This document shows positions 18,710 through 28,214 of a stretch of 64,000 bases of DNA, piece after piece; position 1 is the first letter of the stretch, and each line of letters begins with the position of its first letter. Made by a program: the position numbers and the translations under genes. The notes under the pieces were generated by a model. The model was not told where the DNA came from. It saw only the letters and a list, made by a program, of their open reading frames with translations, and ran no database searches. This DNA is from Lysobacterales bacterium (lineage in GTDB: Bacteria; Pseudomonadota; Gammaproteobacteria; Xanthomonadales; SZUA-38), in NCBI GenBank assembly GCA_030065125.1, contig JASJDM010000027.1, forward strand, positions 1 to 64,000, written 5' to 3'.

Positions 18710-19168
18710 ATGTTAATGCAAACCATCGCGAATCCGACCACCGGTACCGAGCGTTTCGGGCGATCGACGGCGCAATGGCTGCCCCAGTTCCCCGAAGTTG
18801 GTGCGAGCCTGTTCTTCGGCTGGCTGGCCGTGGGCGTCGCCATCACGGTGGCCGTTCACGCCGGCTTTGCCGGAATGGAAGCCACTGATCAGATTCGCAT
18901 CCTGGCGGCCCTGGCTGCCGGGTTTGGCGCCGTGAACCTGTGGCTGGCGTTTGACGTAGTCAAGCCTGTTGCCAAGGCTGCCCTCGGACTGTCCGGCGCC
19001 GCCATGATTGTGCTGGCGGTGAACGCCCTGCCGGGTAACCCTGCGCTGATCGCTATGGCTTACCTGATTGGCGCGCTGGCGATGGTGTTTGGCACCAGGC
19101 GAACGGCACCCCTGCTGATCGTCAGCGGCAGCGGCCTGGCCGTGCTGGCCCTGCTCAGCATGTCGTGA
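18710..19168 (+). CDS. small integral membrane protein, TetR-controlled
   Basis: A 152-residue protein with four predicted transmembrane helices (about 30-50, 60-80, 88-105 and 110-150), rich in Ala, Gly and Leu. I do not recognise a family. An AGGAGA ribosome site precedes the ATG. It lies directly behind the TetR gene and its own copy of the operator, so it is the probable regulated target, for instance in membrane stress or efflux; that is inference. Its last 14 bases overlap the end of the convergent AmmeMemoRadiSam A gene. Confidence 0.8.
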   Translation: MLMQTIANPTTGTERFGRSTAQWLPQFPEVGASLFFGWLAVGVAITVAVHAGFAGMEATDQIRILAALAAGFGAVNLWLAFDVVKPVAKAALGLSGAAMIVLAVNALPGNPALIAMAYLIGALAMVFGTRRTAPLLIVSGSGLAVLALLSMS

Positions 19169-19736
19169 CCGGAGAGACCTGGTCATACAGGTCGGTGTGG
19201 TAGGAGTAGAACTCGGCCGCTGACGGCCATTGGGTGAAGCCACCCTTCAACAGCAGGTGGTCGATAAACTGCCCGGGGTCTGGGAGCGACTCCCAGACCT
19301 TGGGTAAAAATGTCGCCCGGCGCGGACCCTCACTGATCACCAGTCCGTCGACCCCCGGCCGCAATGCTCCCAGAAGCTGCTCCCGGCTGTGGACTCCCTC
19401 AAGCTGAACCAGCGGGGACAGAACTGACAGTTCCATGGTCAGTTCCGGGATTTCCAGCGCCCCAACGGGCGGAAACCTTGGATCCGAAAACGCGGTGGCC
19501 CAGGCGTTGGCGGCCACGTCCACTACCAGCGGCCGGGTAGCCTCCAGCCGGCCGCAACAGCCGCGCAGCTCTCCTGATCGGGAAAGGGTGACAAAACTGG
19601 ACTGCACGGACTGCAGCGGCGGGGGGAAGTCGTTGGGGTCGGGGGCAGCCCGCCTGACGCCGGCAGCGCCGTCATGGATCACCGCCCAGCTTTCCTGGAA
19701 CAGCAGGTCCACCGCGGCGGGATCAAGCCGGGTCAT
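19155..19736 (-). CDS. amrA: AmmeMemoRadiSam system protein A (AMMECR1 domain)
   Basis: A 193-residue AMMECR1-domain protein. The family signature is visible as SFVTLSRSGELRGCCGRLEA, close to the canonical LRGCIG, followed by DPRFPPVGALEIPELTMELS and the tail FLPKVWESLPDPGQFIDHLL, then WPSAAEFYSYHTD. ATG at 19736 overlaps the stop of protein B as ATGA; a longer upstream frame is inside the B gene. The system is known only as a conserved co-occurrence of this domain, a Memo-like protein and a radical SAM enzyme, all present here. Biochemical role unsettled. Confidence 0.9.
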   Translation of the reverse strand: MTRLDPAAVDLLFQESWAVIHDGAAGVRRAAPDPNDFPPPLQSVQSSFVTLSRSGELRGCCGRLEATRPLVVDVAANAWATAFSDPRFPPVGALEIPELTMELSVLSPLVQLEGVHSREQLLGALRPGVDGLVISEGPRRATFLPKVWESLPDPGQFIDHLLLKGGFTQWPSAAEFYSYHTDLYDQVSPVTTC

Positions 19737-20521
19737 GGGTAAACCGCAAACGCACCGTAGCCCACCACCCGCTGGCGGTCTCCCGCGGTATCGCCGGAGT
19801 TGCACAAATCCACCAGGTCCACCCGCCAGTCGTCCTCGCGGGCCAGTTGCAGCATCCCGTTGATACCACGGCAGCCGCAGGCCTGCTCTCCGGCCAATCC
19901 GCCCTGGCGGGCACAGATCAGATCAGCGGTTTGCCTGTCCAGCCGGTTGGCGGTGTCGTAATCATGAAAATGGCTGAGGTCTGAGCTGACCAGGAGCAGC
20001 GAACCGGGTTCCATTGCCTGGTCCAGGACCGTGGCTACCTGGTCAGCGTCGGCATCGCCGGCGACCAGGGGTACCAGGGTGAACTCGTCCAGGGTGCGCA
20101 GCAGGAACGGCAGCTGCACTTCCAGCGCATGCTCCTGGGCGTGGGCCTGGTCCAGGGTACGCACATGCGGCAGTGCCAGCAGCCGGTCGATGGTGGGTCG
20201 ATCCAGGGCAACCGGTCCCAGGGGCGTATCGAACAGGTCTACCGACGGCACCGCGATTCCGCGAAATCCAACCCGGTGAGACGGGCCGATCAGGACGACC
20301 TTTCGAATATCCCCGGCGTAGGGCCGCAGCAGGCCGTAGGCTCTGCCGGCAGTCGGTCCGGAGTAGATGTATCCGGCATGGGGCACGATGAGGGCCAGGG
20401 GCCTTGGATCCCCACTGGATTCGCCCGCCTGCTCCAGGTAGCGGTCAACGCTGGCCGCAAGGTCCGCGGGCCTGTCCGGGTAAAACAGCCCTGCAACTGC
20501 TGCGCGGCGGTGGGTACTCAT
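19733..20521 (-). CDS. amrB: AmmeMemoRadiSam system protein B (Memo family)
   Basis: A 262-residue Memo-like protein related to class III extradiol dioxygenases. Landmarks: AAVAGLFYPDRPADL at the start, IVPHAGYIYSGPTAGRAY (metal-type His), VLIGPSHRVGFRGIAVP, then QEHALEVQLPFL and VSSDLSHFHDYDTA near the C-terminus. The His residues of these motifs form the metal-like pocket in the fold. It is the first gene of the minus-strand pair B-A and is divergent, with a 54-bp gap, from the radical SAM gene. Confidence 0.92.
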   Translation of the reverse strand: MSTHRRAAVAGLFYPDRPADLAASVDRYLEQAGESSGDPRPLALIVPHAGYIYSGPTAGRAYGLLRPYAGDIRKVVLIGPSHRVGFRGIAVPSVDLFDTPLGPVALDRPTIDRLLALPHVRTLDQAHAQEHALEVQLPFLLRTLDEFTLVPLVAGDADADQVATVLDQAMEPGSLLLVSSDLSHFHDYDTANRLDRQTADLICARQGGLAGEQACGCRGINGMLQLAREDDWRVDLVDLCNSGDTAGDRQRVVGYGAFAVYP

Positions 20522-20575
20522 GGTTTTTTGCTTGCATTAACAGACACTTGCCTATATTTAAATGCTAACAAGCTC

Positions 20576-21667
20576 ATGAATCAAGCAAGTATCAACCAGG
20601 GAATAGCGGACACCGTTTACTGGCATCAACTGGAGGACGGTCGACTGCAGTGTGACCTGTGTCCGCGCTACTGCCGGCTGCGTGAGGGCCAAAGGGGCCT
20701 GTGCTTCGTGCGCAAGCGACAGGAGGGATCCATCAAGCTCACCAGCTACGGGCGGTCCAGCGGCTTCTGCGTCGATCCCATCGAAAAAAAACCCCTGAAC
20801 CATTTCCTCCCCGGCACGCCGGTCCTGTCTTTCGGCACCGCCGGCTGCAACCTGGCCTGCAAGTTCTGCCAGAACTGGGACATGAGCAAATCAAGGGAAA
20901 TGGATTCCCTGATGGACACGGCTTCACCCGAGGCCCTGGCCGACACCGCGGAACGGCTGAACTGCAGCAGCATCGCTTACACCTATAACGATCCGGTGAT
21001 TTTTCTGGAATATGCGGTAGACGCGGCCCAGGCCTGCCGCGAGCGGGGAATTCGCAGTGTCGCCGTGACCGCCGGCTATATCTGCGAGGCGCCCCGCGCC
21101 GAGTTTTTCCGGCATATGGATGCGGCCAACGTGGATCTGAAAGCCTTTACCGAACGGTTCTATCGCAAAATCTGCGGCAGTGAACTGGCGCCGGTGCTGG
21201 ATACGCTGCAATACCTTCGGCACGACACCGATGTCTGGTTTGAACTCACCACCCTGCTGATACCGGGAGAGAACGACTCCAGCGCGGAACTTGAGGCCAT
21301 GACCCGCTGGATCGTTGACCACCTTGGCCCGGACGTGCCGCTGCACTTCACTGCCTTCCATCCCGACTGGAAAATGCTGGACCATCCACCCACGCCGCCG
21401 GCCACGTTGTCCCGGGCCCGGGATATCGGGCTGGCCCAGGGATTGCGTTACGTGTACACCGGCAACGTGCATGACGCCCGGGGCGGCAGCACCTGGTGCT
21501 GCGGATGCGGCGCCCTGCTGATCGAGCGTGACTGGTACCAGTTGGGACACTGGGGACTGGACGGGCAGGGCAACTGCGCGAGTTGCCAGACGCCCCTGGC
21601 GGGCGTATTCGATCCCAGCCCGGGTGACTGGGGCCGCAAGCGGCTGCCGGTCAGGATTTCGGCCTAG
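20576..21667 (+). CDS. amrS: AmmeMemoRadiSam system radical SAM enzyme
   Basis: A 363-residue radical SAM protein related to pyruvate-formate-lyase activating enzymes. The [4Fe-4S]-binding CxxxCxxC is CNLACKFC at about residue 90. An N-terminal Cys set (CDLCPRYCRLREGQRGLC) and a C-terminal one (CCGCGALLIE, then NCASCQTP) look like extra metal or cluster sites. The ATG at 20576 begins MNQASINQG; frames further upstream are antisense to protein B. It shares a short divergent control region with the B-A pair. The product of the system is unknown; protein modification or activation is a reasonable inference from the PflA relationship. Confidence 0.93.
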   Translation: MNQASINQGIADTVYWHQLEDGRLQCDLCPRYCRLREGQRGLCFVRKRQEGSIKLTSYGRSSGFCVDPIEKKPLNHFLPGTPVLSFGTAGCNLACKFCQNWDMSKSREMDSLMDTASPEALADTAERLNCSSIAYTYNDPVIFLEYAVDAAQACRERGIRSVAVTAGYICEAPRAEFFRHMDAANVDLKAFTERFYRKICGSELAPVLDTLQYLRHDTDVWFELTTLLIPGENDSSAELEAMTRWIVDHLGPDVPLHFTAFHPDWKMLDHPPTPPATLSRARDIGLAQGLRYVYTGNVHDARGGSTWCCGCGALLIERDWYQLGHWGLDGQGNCASCQTPLAGVFDPSPGDWGRKRLPVRISA

Positions 21668-21711
21668 TATTCAAGGACACGATGTTCGAGGACACGAGCC
21701 TCCCCTGACAC

Positions 21712-21881
21712 TAGCCCGGATTTTTTTGCACCAAGGCGCGAGGATTTCGGTTAAGAATTTGAATTCACAGTGGATTTTTCGGCCGAGCGGAATACCAGAG
21801 TGTATTTCCGAATGTCGAAAAATTTGCTTTGGAATCAAAGACTAAGCGAGATTCCGCGAGCTTGGCGCAGTATCCGGGTTA
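21712..21881. mobile_element. 170-bp element with TARCCCGGAT terminal inverted repeats
   Basis: The left end TAGCCCGGAT (21712-21721) and right end ATCCGGGTTA (21872-21881) are inverted repeats with one mismatch. The interior is AT-richer, has no reading frame and contains partly self-complementary stretches. The last three bases of the right end are the TAA stop of the stomatin-like gene. The outer TA on both sides would fit a TA target duplication as in IS630/mariner-type MITEs. Family assignment is inference. Confidence 0.55.
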
Positions 21882-22622
21882 ATCTTTATCGTCAATCAGC
21901 GGCCGGATCAGCTCCACCGGCAGCGGAAACACCAGGGTTGAATTCTTGTCGCCGGCGAACTCGGTCAGGGTCTGCAGGTAGCGCAGGGTCATGGCCCTGG
22001 GGTTGCCTGAAAGGGTGTTGGCGGCGTCTACCAGGGTGGTGGAGGCCTGGGCCTCACCCTCGGCATGGATCACCTTGGCCCGGCGTTCGCGTTCGGCCTC
22101 GGCCTGCTTGGCGATGGCCCGGATCATGCTTTCATCCAGGTCCACGTGCTTGATTTCAACGTTGGACACCTTGAGGCCCCAGGCATCGGTCTGGGTATCC
22201 AGGATCTTCTGGATGTCGGCATTGAGCTTGTCGCGTTCGGACAACATGTCGTCCAGTTCGTGTTTGCCCAGCACCGACCGCAGGGTGGTCTGGGCCAGCT
22301 GGCTGACGGCCTCGTAGTATCGCTCCACCTTGATGATGGCCTTTTCCGGGTCCACCACCCGGAAATACACCACGGCGTTGACCTTGACCGAGACATTGTC
22401 CTGGGAAATCACGTCCTGGGTGGGAACGTCCATCACCACGACCCGCAAATCGACCCGCTCCATCTGCTGGATGACGGGAATCACCAGAATCAGGCCTGGG
22501 CCCTTGACCTTGTAGAACCGGCCCAGCTGGAAGATGACGCCGCGCTCGTATTCGCGCAGGATCTTCAGAGCGCTGGCGATCAGCAGCACCAGCCCGGTCA
22601 GTACGATATACCAGCCGCTCAT
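21879..22622 (-). CDS. slipin/stomatin-like SPFH-domain protein
   Basis: A 247-residue membrane-scaffold protein. One N-terminal TM segment ([18 protein letters not shown]) is followed by [13 protein letters not shown], the SPFH core with [18 protein letters not shown] and [13 protein letters not shown], and a coiled coil ([20 protein letters not shown]). GGAG lies 8 bases before the ATG. It is 1 bp after the NfeD-type protease gene; the pairing is a known conserved operon in which the protease cleaves the stomatin partner. Its stop codon lies in the end of a repeat element. Confidence 0.93.
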   Translation of the reverse strand: MSGWYIVLTGLVLLIASALKILREYERGVIFQLGRFYKVKGPGLILVIPVIQQMERVDLRVVVMDVPTQDVISQDNVSVKVNAVVYFRVVDPEKAIIKVERYYEAVSQLAQTTLRSVLGKHELDDMLSERDKLNADIQKILDTQTDAWGLKVSNVEIKHVDLDESMIRAIAKQAEAERERRAKVIHAEGEAQASTTLVDAANTLSGNPRAMTLRYLQTLTEFAGDKNSTLVFPLPVELIRPLIDDKD

Positions 22623-22623
22623 A

Positions 22624-24012
22624 TCAGTCTCCTTGCTCTATTTTCTCGATGTTGAGGGTAACCCCCTCGATGCCGACCACGCGCACCGGCTGGCCCTCGG
22701 CCAGGGTGCTGCCAATGTCCGTGGTCCAGTCTTCGCCCTCCACGTGGACCCGGCCGGAGGGGTCCATCACCGTGGTGACCGCACCGATGATGGTGTCCTT
22801 GCCGATGGCCAGTGGCCTGCTCCGCGCCTTGACCAGGGCGATGGTCACCGCCAGGAAAGCCAGGCCCGAGGTGACCGCGATGCCGCCGATCAGGCTGCGG
22901 GACACGCCAAATCCGGGCAGGTCGGTGTCCACCATGATCAGGGATCCGATCACCAGCGCGATGATGCCGCCAATGCCCAGGGCACCGAAGGAGGGCGCGA
23001 ACGCCTCCGCCACCATCAACACCAGTCCCAGCACGATCAGCGCTACGCCGGCGTAGTTGATGGGCAGCACCTGGAAGGCATACAGCGCCATGATCAGGGA
23101 GATGGCGCCCACGATACCCGGCACCAGCACACCCGGGTTGTAGCCCTCCAGCAGCAGGCCGTACAGGCCCACGATGAAAAGCAGGTAAGCCACGGTGGGA
23201 TCGGTGATCTTGCTGAGCAGCCGGTTGCGCCAGTCAGGCTCGATCCGGTTGATGGCGGCGTCAGCCGTGGCCAGGGTGATGGTTTCTCCGCGTACTTCGA
23301 CTTCCCGGCCGTCCAGGGCCTGCAGCAGGTCCGTCAGGGAGTCGGCCATCAGATCGATGACGCCGATTTCCAGCGCCGCACTGGCGCTCAGGCTGGCCGC
23401 TTCGCGAACGGCTTTTTCGGCCCAGTCCGCGTTGCGACCCCGTTTTTCCGCCAGGCCGCGGATGTAGGCGACAGAATCGTTGATCGCTTTGCGGCTCGTG
23501 GCATTGTCCGGTTCCGCGGCCGCGGGTTCCGGCGTGGATTCAGTGTCCTCACCATCCTCGGTTTCGGAGTCAGCGGGTTTGGTGCGCGGCTTACCGCCGG
23601 GCTGTTGGCCGCCCATGATGTTGACCGGGGTCGCGGCGCCCAGGTTGGTGGCCGGCGCCATGGCGGCGACGTGAGATGCGTAAAGAATATAGGTGCCGGC
23701 GCTGGCGGCCCGGGCTCCCTCGGGCGACACATAAGTGACCACGGGCACCGGCGAGGCCAGGATGGCCTGGTTGATGTCCCGGGTGGCGGCATCCAGCCCA
23801 CCCGGCGTGTCCATCAGAATGATGACCGCTTCGGCCCCGTCAGCGGCGGCCCGCTCCATGCCGCGCACCAGGTAGTCCGTGGTGGCCGGCCCGATGGCAC
23901 CCTTGACCTCCAGAACCGCGACCGAACGCTGCACCTGCCCGGTTGAGATCTGCACCAGGGTGAACCATCCCAACAGGGCCAGACAAAGCATCAGCGGCAG
24001 TCTGTACCTCAT
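22624..24012 (-). CDS. NfeD-family membrane-bound serine protease (ClpP class)
   Basis: A 462-residue protein: a signal/anchor segment, an SppA/ClpP-like serine protease domain (about 30-240), four or five TM helices (about 275-385) and a C-terminal NfeD OB-fold domain (about 390-462, [20 protein letters not shown]). The protease segment shows [20 protein letters not shown], then [20 protein letters not shown], where the Ser of ARAASAG is the likely nucleophile. A Glu/Pro/Thr-rich insert (about 150-175) is variable in the family. It precedes the stomatin-like gene and probably cuts its C-terminus. Confidence 0.93.
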   Translation of the reverse strand: MRYRLPLMLCLALLGWFTLVQISTGQVQRSVAVLEVKGAIGPATTDYLVRGMERAAADGAEAVIILMDTPGGLDAATRDINQAILASPVPVVTYVSPEGARAASAGTYILYASHVAAMAPATNLGAATPVNIMGGQQPGGKPRTKPADSETEDGEDTESTPEPAAAEPDNATSRKAINDSVAYIRGLAEKRGRNADWAEKAVREAASLSASAALEIGVIDLMADSLTDLLQALDGREVEVRGETITLATADAAINRIEPDWRNRLLSKITDPTVAYLLFIVGLYGLLLEGYNPGVLVPGIVGAISLIMALYAFQVLPINYAGVALIVLGLVLMVAEAFAPSFGALGIGGIIALVIGSLIMVDTDLPGFGVSRSLIGGIAVTSGLAFLAVTIALVKARSRPLAIGKDTIIGAVTTVMDPSGRVHVEGEDWTTDIGSTLAEGQPVRVVGIEGVTLNIEKIEQGD

Positions 24013-24061
24013 GGATTCAAGTCTAGCACCTGAGCAGGCACCCCGACTTCCGCAAAAACCG

Positions 24062-25054
24062 CTAGGCTTTCAGAACTTTATAGCCGCCAGCTTCCGCCAC
24101 ACAATGGCAGCGGCCGAAGGTTTCCTGCATGACCCGGGGGTAATCCAGGAAGGCATTGGCCACGAGCAGCAGGCTGCCGCCGGGTTTCAGGTAGGCCGGC
24201 GCCTGGCGGATCAGGCCATGGGCCGCCTGGCTGGTGGTCTGCACGCCCTGGTGAAACGGGGGATTGGAGATGATGAGGTCAAAGCTGCCGTTAACCTGGC
24301 TGAAGCCGTCGGAAACCATGACGTCTCCGGTGAGACCGGCTTCGGCCAGGGTGCGGCGGGTGGAGAGCACCGCCAGCAGATCCGAATCCAGGGCGGTGAC
24401 CCGGGCTCCGCCCCGGGCTGCTGCCAGGGTGATGGGGCCGGCACCGCAGCCAAAGTCCAGGACCTTCTGGCCCGGAGACGTCTGCAGGTGTCCCAGCAGC
24501 AGTTCAGTCCCGGGATCCAGCCGGCCCCGGGCAAACACGCCGGGCAGGCTGAAAAGCGTATGCGGCCCGCCATCGACACCGGGTAATGACACCGGAAATG
24601 ACTCCCAGTAGGCATCCAGATCAAACGACCTTGCCGTGTCACCTGGACCTGCCTGGAACAACATACAGTGCCGGGCAGCGTCTGTTTTCCGGACCGTCCC
24701 ACCGTCGGTCAGAGCCAGGCCAAACTGGCGTGCGGCTGAGGCGATGCCTTCCTTCTTGGCGCCCACCAGCCACGTTCGCCCGCCGATCGCCGTCCGGCTC
24801 AGGGCCAGGTCGATCAGCATGGCAATGCGTGCCCGGGACTTGGGCAGGAACAGCACCACGTTCTCGCTGCGTTCGCCTGACCGTAGCTGTTCAACGGATG
24901 GCTGGTCCGATCCATGGGCGGTCAACCGCAGGCCGCCGTCAGCCTGAAGCTGGCGCATGATGCCGTCGGCCGGGGGATTGATTAAAAACGAGCCGGAAAG
25001 TGCATCGGCATGACGCATCAGCAGCTGGCTGGGATTGGACAGGCTGCCGCTCAC
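24062..25054 (-). CDS. rsmC: class I SAM methyltransferase, RsmC-like (16S rRNA m2G1207)
   Basis: A 330-residue methyltransferase with two tandem domains, as in RsmC/RlmG proteins: an N-terminal degenerate domain and a C-terminal catalytic one. SAM motif I is VLDFGCGAGPITLAAA, and the N-methyltransferase motif is NPPFHQG. It would methylate the N2 of G1207 in 16S rRNA. The GTG at 25054 has no clear ribosome site, but the gene begins 13 bp after the rimO stop, so it is likely translated by coupling. An ATG at 25018 is an alternative start. The RsmC call over RlmG is based on overall length (330). Confidence 0.82.
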   Translation of the reverse strand: MSGSLSNPSQLLMRHADALSGSFLINPPADGIMRQLQADGGLRLTAHGSDQPSVEQLRSGERSENVVLFLPKSRARIAMLIDLALSRTAIGGRTWLVGAKKEGIASAARQFGLALTDGGTVRKTDAARHCMLFQAGPGDTARSFDLDAYWESFPVSLPGVDGGPHTLFSLPGVFARGRLDPGTELLLGHLQTSPGQKVLDFGCGAGPITLAAARGGARVTALDSDLLAVLSTRRTLAEAGLTGDVMVSDGFSQVNGSFDLIISNPPFHQGVQTTSQAAHGLIRQAPAYLKPGGSLLLVANAFLDYPRVMQETFGRCHCVAEAGGYKVLKA

Positions 25055-25067
25055 GGCGATCGCGGTG

Positions 25068-26381
25068 TCAGTCCGTGATGACCCGGGCGTGCAGGTCGTA
25101 TTCGTCGGTGCCGGTGACTTCCGCCGTCACCAGCTGGCCGGGCATCAGCGAGTCCCCGTCCAGGTATACCAGTCCGTCGATTTCGGGTGCGTCCGCCCAG
25201 CTCCGCCCAACGGCGCCTTCGCCGGTCACTTCATCCACCAGGACCTCGATCTGTTGACCCTGGCGCCGGGCCAGCTTGTCCACGCTGATGGACTGCTGCA
25301 GTTCCATGAACCTTTCCCAGCGTTCCTGCTTGACCTCGTCCGGCACCGGCTCGCCGATGTCGTTGGCCCTTGCGCCCTCCACCGGGCTGTACTGGAAACA
25401 TCCCACCCGGTCCAGCTGTGCTTCCTGGATGAAGCCCAGCAGCTCCTGGAACTCGGACTCGGTCTCCCCGGGGAAGCCGACGATGAAGGTGCTGCGGATG
25501 GTGATGTCCGGGCAGATGTCCCGCCAGGCCTGGATCCGCTCCAGGGTGTTTTCCGCCGCCGCCGGTCGCTTCATCGCCTTGAGCACCCGGGGACTGCCGT
25601 GCTGAAACGGGACATCCAGGTACGGCAGGATGCGCCGCTCAGCCATCAGTGGGATGACCTGGTCAACGTGGGGGTAGGGATAGACGTAGTGCAGGCGGAT
25701 CCAGATGCCCAGCGAACCCAGGCCTTCGCACAGATCCTGGAAGCGGGTCGCATACTCCCGCTCCCGCCAGGTCCCTTTCCGGTACTTGAGATCCGAGCCG
25801 TAGGCGCTGGTGTCCTGGGCAATGACCATCAGCTCCCGCACGCCGGCCCGGGCCAGCCGGGCGGCTTCACCCAGCACCTGTTCCACCGGTCGGCTCACCA
25901 GCCGGCCGCGCATGGAGGGGATGATGCAGAAGGTGCACTTATGATTGCAGCCCTCGGAAATTTTCAGGTAGGCGTAGTGGCGCGGGGTCAGCTTGATGCC
26001 CTGGGCCGGCACCAGGTCCTGCAGCGGATCTGGAGCCTGCTGGGGCACGTGACGATGGACCGCGGCCACCACCTGCTCATACTGCTGGGGTCCGCTGACG
26101 TCCAGCACCCGTGGGTGGACCGACAGTATGTCGCTTTCATTGGCGCCCAGGCATCCCGTCACCAGCACCTTGCCGTTCTCATCCAGGGCCTCGCCGATGG
26201 CCTCCAGGGATTCCGCCTTGGCGCTGTCGATGAAGCCGCAGGTGTTGACCACCACGACGTCGGCATCGTCGTAGCTGGGCACAATCTGGTAGCCGTCGAT
26301 GCGCAGCTGGGTCAGAATACGCTCTGAATCCACCAGGGCCTTGGGACAGCCCAGACTTACAAATCCCACCTTGCCGGACAC
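25068..26381 (-). CDS. rimO: ribosomal protein S12 methylthiotransferase RimO
   Basis: A radical SAM enzyme that adds a methylthio group to Asp89 of ribosomal protein S12. The 437-residue product has an N-terminal UPF0004 domain ([20 protein letters not shown] and [10 protein letters not shown]), the cluster motif [23 protein letters not shown], and a C-terminal TRAM domain. The start is GTG at 26381, with AAGGAG six bases upstream; a longer frame to 26483 adds residues the family lacks. It heads the minus-strand run rimO-rsmC-nfeD-stomatin. RimO is preferred over MiaB because of GCPK and IIPSMRG. Confidence 0.95.
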   Translation of the reverse strand: MSGKVGFVSLGCPKALVDSERILTQLRIDGYQIVPSYDDADVVVVNTCGFIDSAKAESLEAIGEALDENGKVLVTGCLGANESDILSVHPRVLDVSGPQQYEQVVAAVHRHVPQQAPDPLQDLVPAQGIKLTPRHYAYLKISEGCNHKCTFCIIPSMRGRLVSRPVEQVLGEAARLARAGVRELMVIAQDTSAYGSDLKYRKGTWREREYATRFQDLCEGLGSLGIWIRLHYVYPYPHVDQVIPLMAERRILPYLDVPFQHGSPRVLKAMKRPAAAENTLERIQAWRDICPDITIRSTFIVGFPGETESEFQELLGFIQEAQLDRVGCFQYSPVEGARANDIGEPVPDEVKQERWERFMELQQSISVDKLARRQGQQIEVLVDEVTGEGAVGRSWADAPEIDGLVYLDGDSLMPGQLVTAEVTGTDEYDLHARVITD

Positions 26382-26489
26382 CAGTGACTCCTTTTTTGCG
26401 TCTGCTGCGGTGACAGGATTATCAACCAAAACAGGGATGAGAATAAGAGCCAGGAACCTCGCGGTGCCGGCGATTTCTAACAACAGATC

Positions 26490-28214
26490 ATGCAGCCGGG
26501 AACACTACAGTATCCACCCAGCCGGCCGGGGCAATGCCTCTTCGGGTTTTGCGGTCTGCTGCTGGTCGTGCTCTTCCCGGGACAGCTCCGGGCGGACGAT
26601 GGCCTGCTGGCCCTGCTGGAGACCGAGCTCAATCGATCCATGCAGGAATTGGGTTCTCAGCCGGTGCCGCCTTACTTCCTGGCGTACCGGGTGGCCGACC
26701 AGGAGCAACAGGTGCTGGCGGCCAGTTTTGGCGCGCTGGAGCGTGAGTATCAGCGCGCCAGCCGCCGACTGTACGTGGAGTCGCGCACCGGAACCTACGA
26801 GCGGGACAATACCCACGCCATGCGCAGCGACGGGTTCAGCTGGGGTATCAACTATCGTGGCAACTGGACCGATCTGCCCCTGCAGGACGATCCCGCGGCC
26901 ATCCGCGCCCAGATCTGGCAAGCCACCGACCGGGTCTACCAGCAGTCGGTAGAGCACCTGGGCAAGGTCCAGGCCAATACCATCGTCAAGGTTGACGAAG
27001 AGGACCAGTCCAACGACTTCTCCCGGGAGTCGCCGGTAACTCACCTGGAGCCGGTGACGCCGCTGGAGTTCCAGGCGTGGACCTGGCAGGACCGGGTCCG
27101 CCGCTACAGCCGTCGCTTTGCCGGTGACGCCCGCATCCTGGTGGGGCGGGTCAGTATCAGCGCCGAAAAGTCCGTCCAGCGCTTCGTCAACACCGAGGGA
27201 ACCCGGATTCGCCAGTCCAGCCGTGTGTTCCGCCTGGTCCTGACCGCCATGGCCAAGGCTGATGACGGCATGGAGCTGCCCCTGAGTCGTACCTTCCTGG
27301 CCCGGAGCGCGGCGGAATTGCCTTCGGATGAGGAGGTGATGGCCGCAATCGACCAGATGATGGCCTTGCTGTCAGCCATGGAGACCGCACCCATTGTGAC
27401 CGCTTACCAGGGTCCCGTGCTGCTGGAAGGGCGGGCCAGCGCGGTGTTTTTCCACGAGCTTCTGGGCCATCGGGTAGAAGGCCATCGGCTGCGTCGGGAA
27501 GAGGATTCCCAGACCTTCAAGCGCAAGATTGGTGAACGAATCCTTCCGCCGGGTTTTGACGTCTATTTCGATCCGACCGTTGAATCCCATCAGGGCACGA
27601 GCCTGATGGGCAGCTATCGGGTGGACGACGAAGGGGTCAGGGCACGCCGCGTGGACGTGGTGAGCGACGGCGTTCTGAAGGAGTTCCTGATGTCCCGCAT
27701 CCCCATCGACGGGCACCCCGGTTCCAACGGTCATGGCCGCGCCCAGACAGGCTCCACGCCGGTGGCTCGCCAATCCAACCTGTTTGTGCGCTCCCGCCAG
27801 GCGGTGCCGGCTGAGGAACTGCGGCGGAAGTTTGTCGAAACGCTCGAGCGCCAGGAACGGGACTGGGGCCTGGTGATTCGCGACGTGCGCGGTGGCCTGA
27901 CCAGCACCCGGCGCACCCAGACCAGCGCGCTGCAGGTGGTGCCCACCGAGGTCTATCGCCTGTACCGGGACGGGCGCGAGGAACTGGTCCGGGGCGTAGA
28001 CGTGATTGGGACGCCCCTGCTGACTCTGAGCCACCTGGCCGCGGCCGCGGACAGCGCCCAGGTATTCCATGGGTGGTGTGGTGCGGAATCCGGTTCGCTG
28101 CCGGTATCACTGGTGGCGCCGAGCGTGCTGCTGGATCGGCTGGAAGTGCAGCGCAAGAGCAAGTCCCAATCGCGCCGACCCCTTTTGCCCAATCCGGTGC
28201 CGGAGGACCAGTGA
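26490..28214 (+). CDS. secreted TldD-family metallopeptidase (HExxxH present)
   Basis: A 574-residue protein with an N-terminal signal peptide ([18 protein letters not shown]) and a TldD/PmbA-type body. The metal site is [11 protein letters not shown] at about residue 322, in the context [16 protein letters not shown]; TldD itself has HEAVGHGLEGD. Later landmarks are [20 protein letters not shown] and [11 protein letters not shown]. Cytoplasmic TldD works with TldE as a heterodimer that degrades unfolded peptides or matures peptides; this copy should act in the periplasm. The next gene begins on its stop codon (TGATG) and encodes a paralogue without the motif. No ribosome site is visible before the ATG. 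Confidence 0.88.
   Translation: MQPGTLQYPPSRPGQCLFGFCGLLLVVLFPGQLRADDGLLALLETELNRSMQELGSQPVPPYFLAYRVADQEQQVLAASFGALEREYQRASRRLYVESRTGTYERDNTHAMRSDGFSWGINYRGNWTDLPLQDDPAAIRAQIWQATDRVYQQSVEHLGKVQANTIVKVDEEDQSNDFSRESPVTHLEPVTPLEFQAWTWQDRVRRYSRRFAGDARILVGRVSISAEKSVQRFVNTEGTRIRQSSRVFRLVLTAMAKADDGMELPLSRTFLARSAAELPSDEEVMAAIDQMMALLSAMETAPIVTAYQGPVLLEGRASAVFFHELLGHRVEGHRLRREEDSQTFKRKIGERILPPGFDVYFDPTVESHQGTSLMGSYRVDDEGVRARRVDVVSDGVLKEFLMSRIPIDGHPGSNGHGRAQTGSTPVARQSNLFVRSRQAVPAEELRRKFVETLERQERDWGLVIRDVRGGLTSTRRTQTSALQVVPTEVYRLYRDGREELVRGVDVIGTPLLTLSHLAAAADSAQVFHGWCGAESGSLPVSLVAPSVLLDRLEVQRKSKSQSRRPLLPNPVPEDQ

Noticed and set aside
22534-26327. long plus-strand frames (22534-23946 and 25035-26327)
   Set aside because: Antisense shadows of the NfeD and rimO genes, which have clear motifs; the shadows have none.
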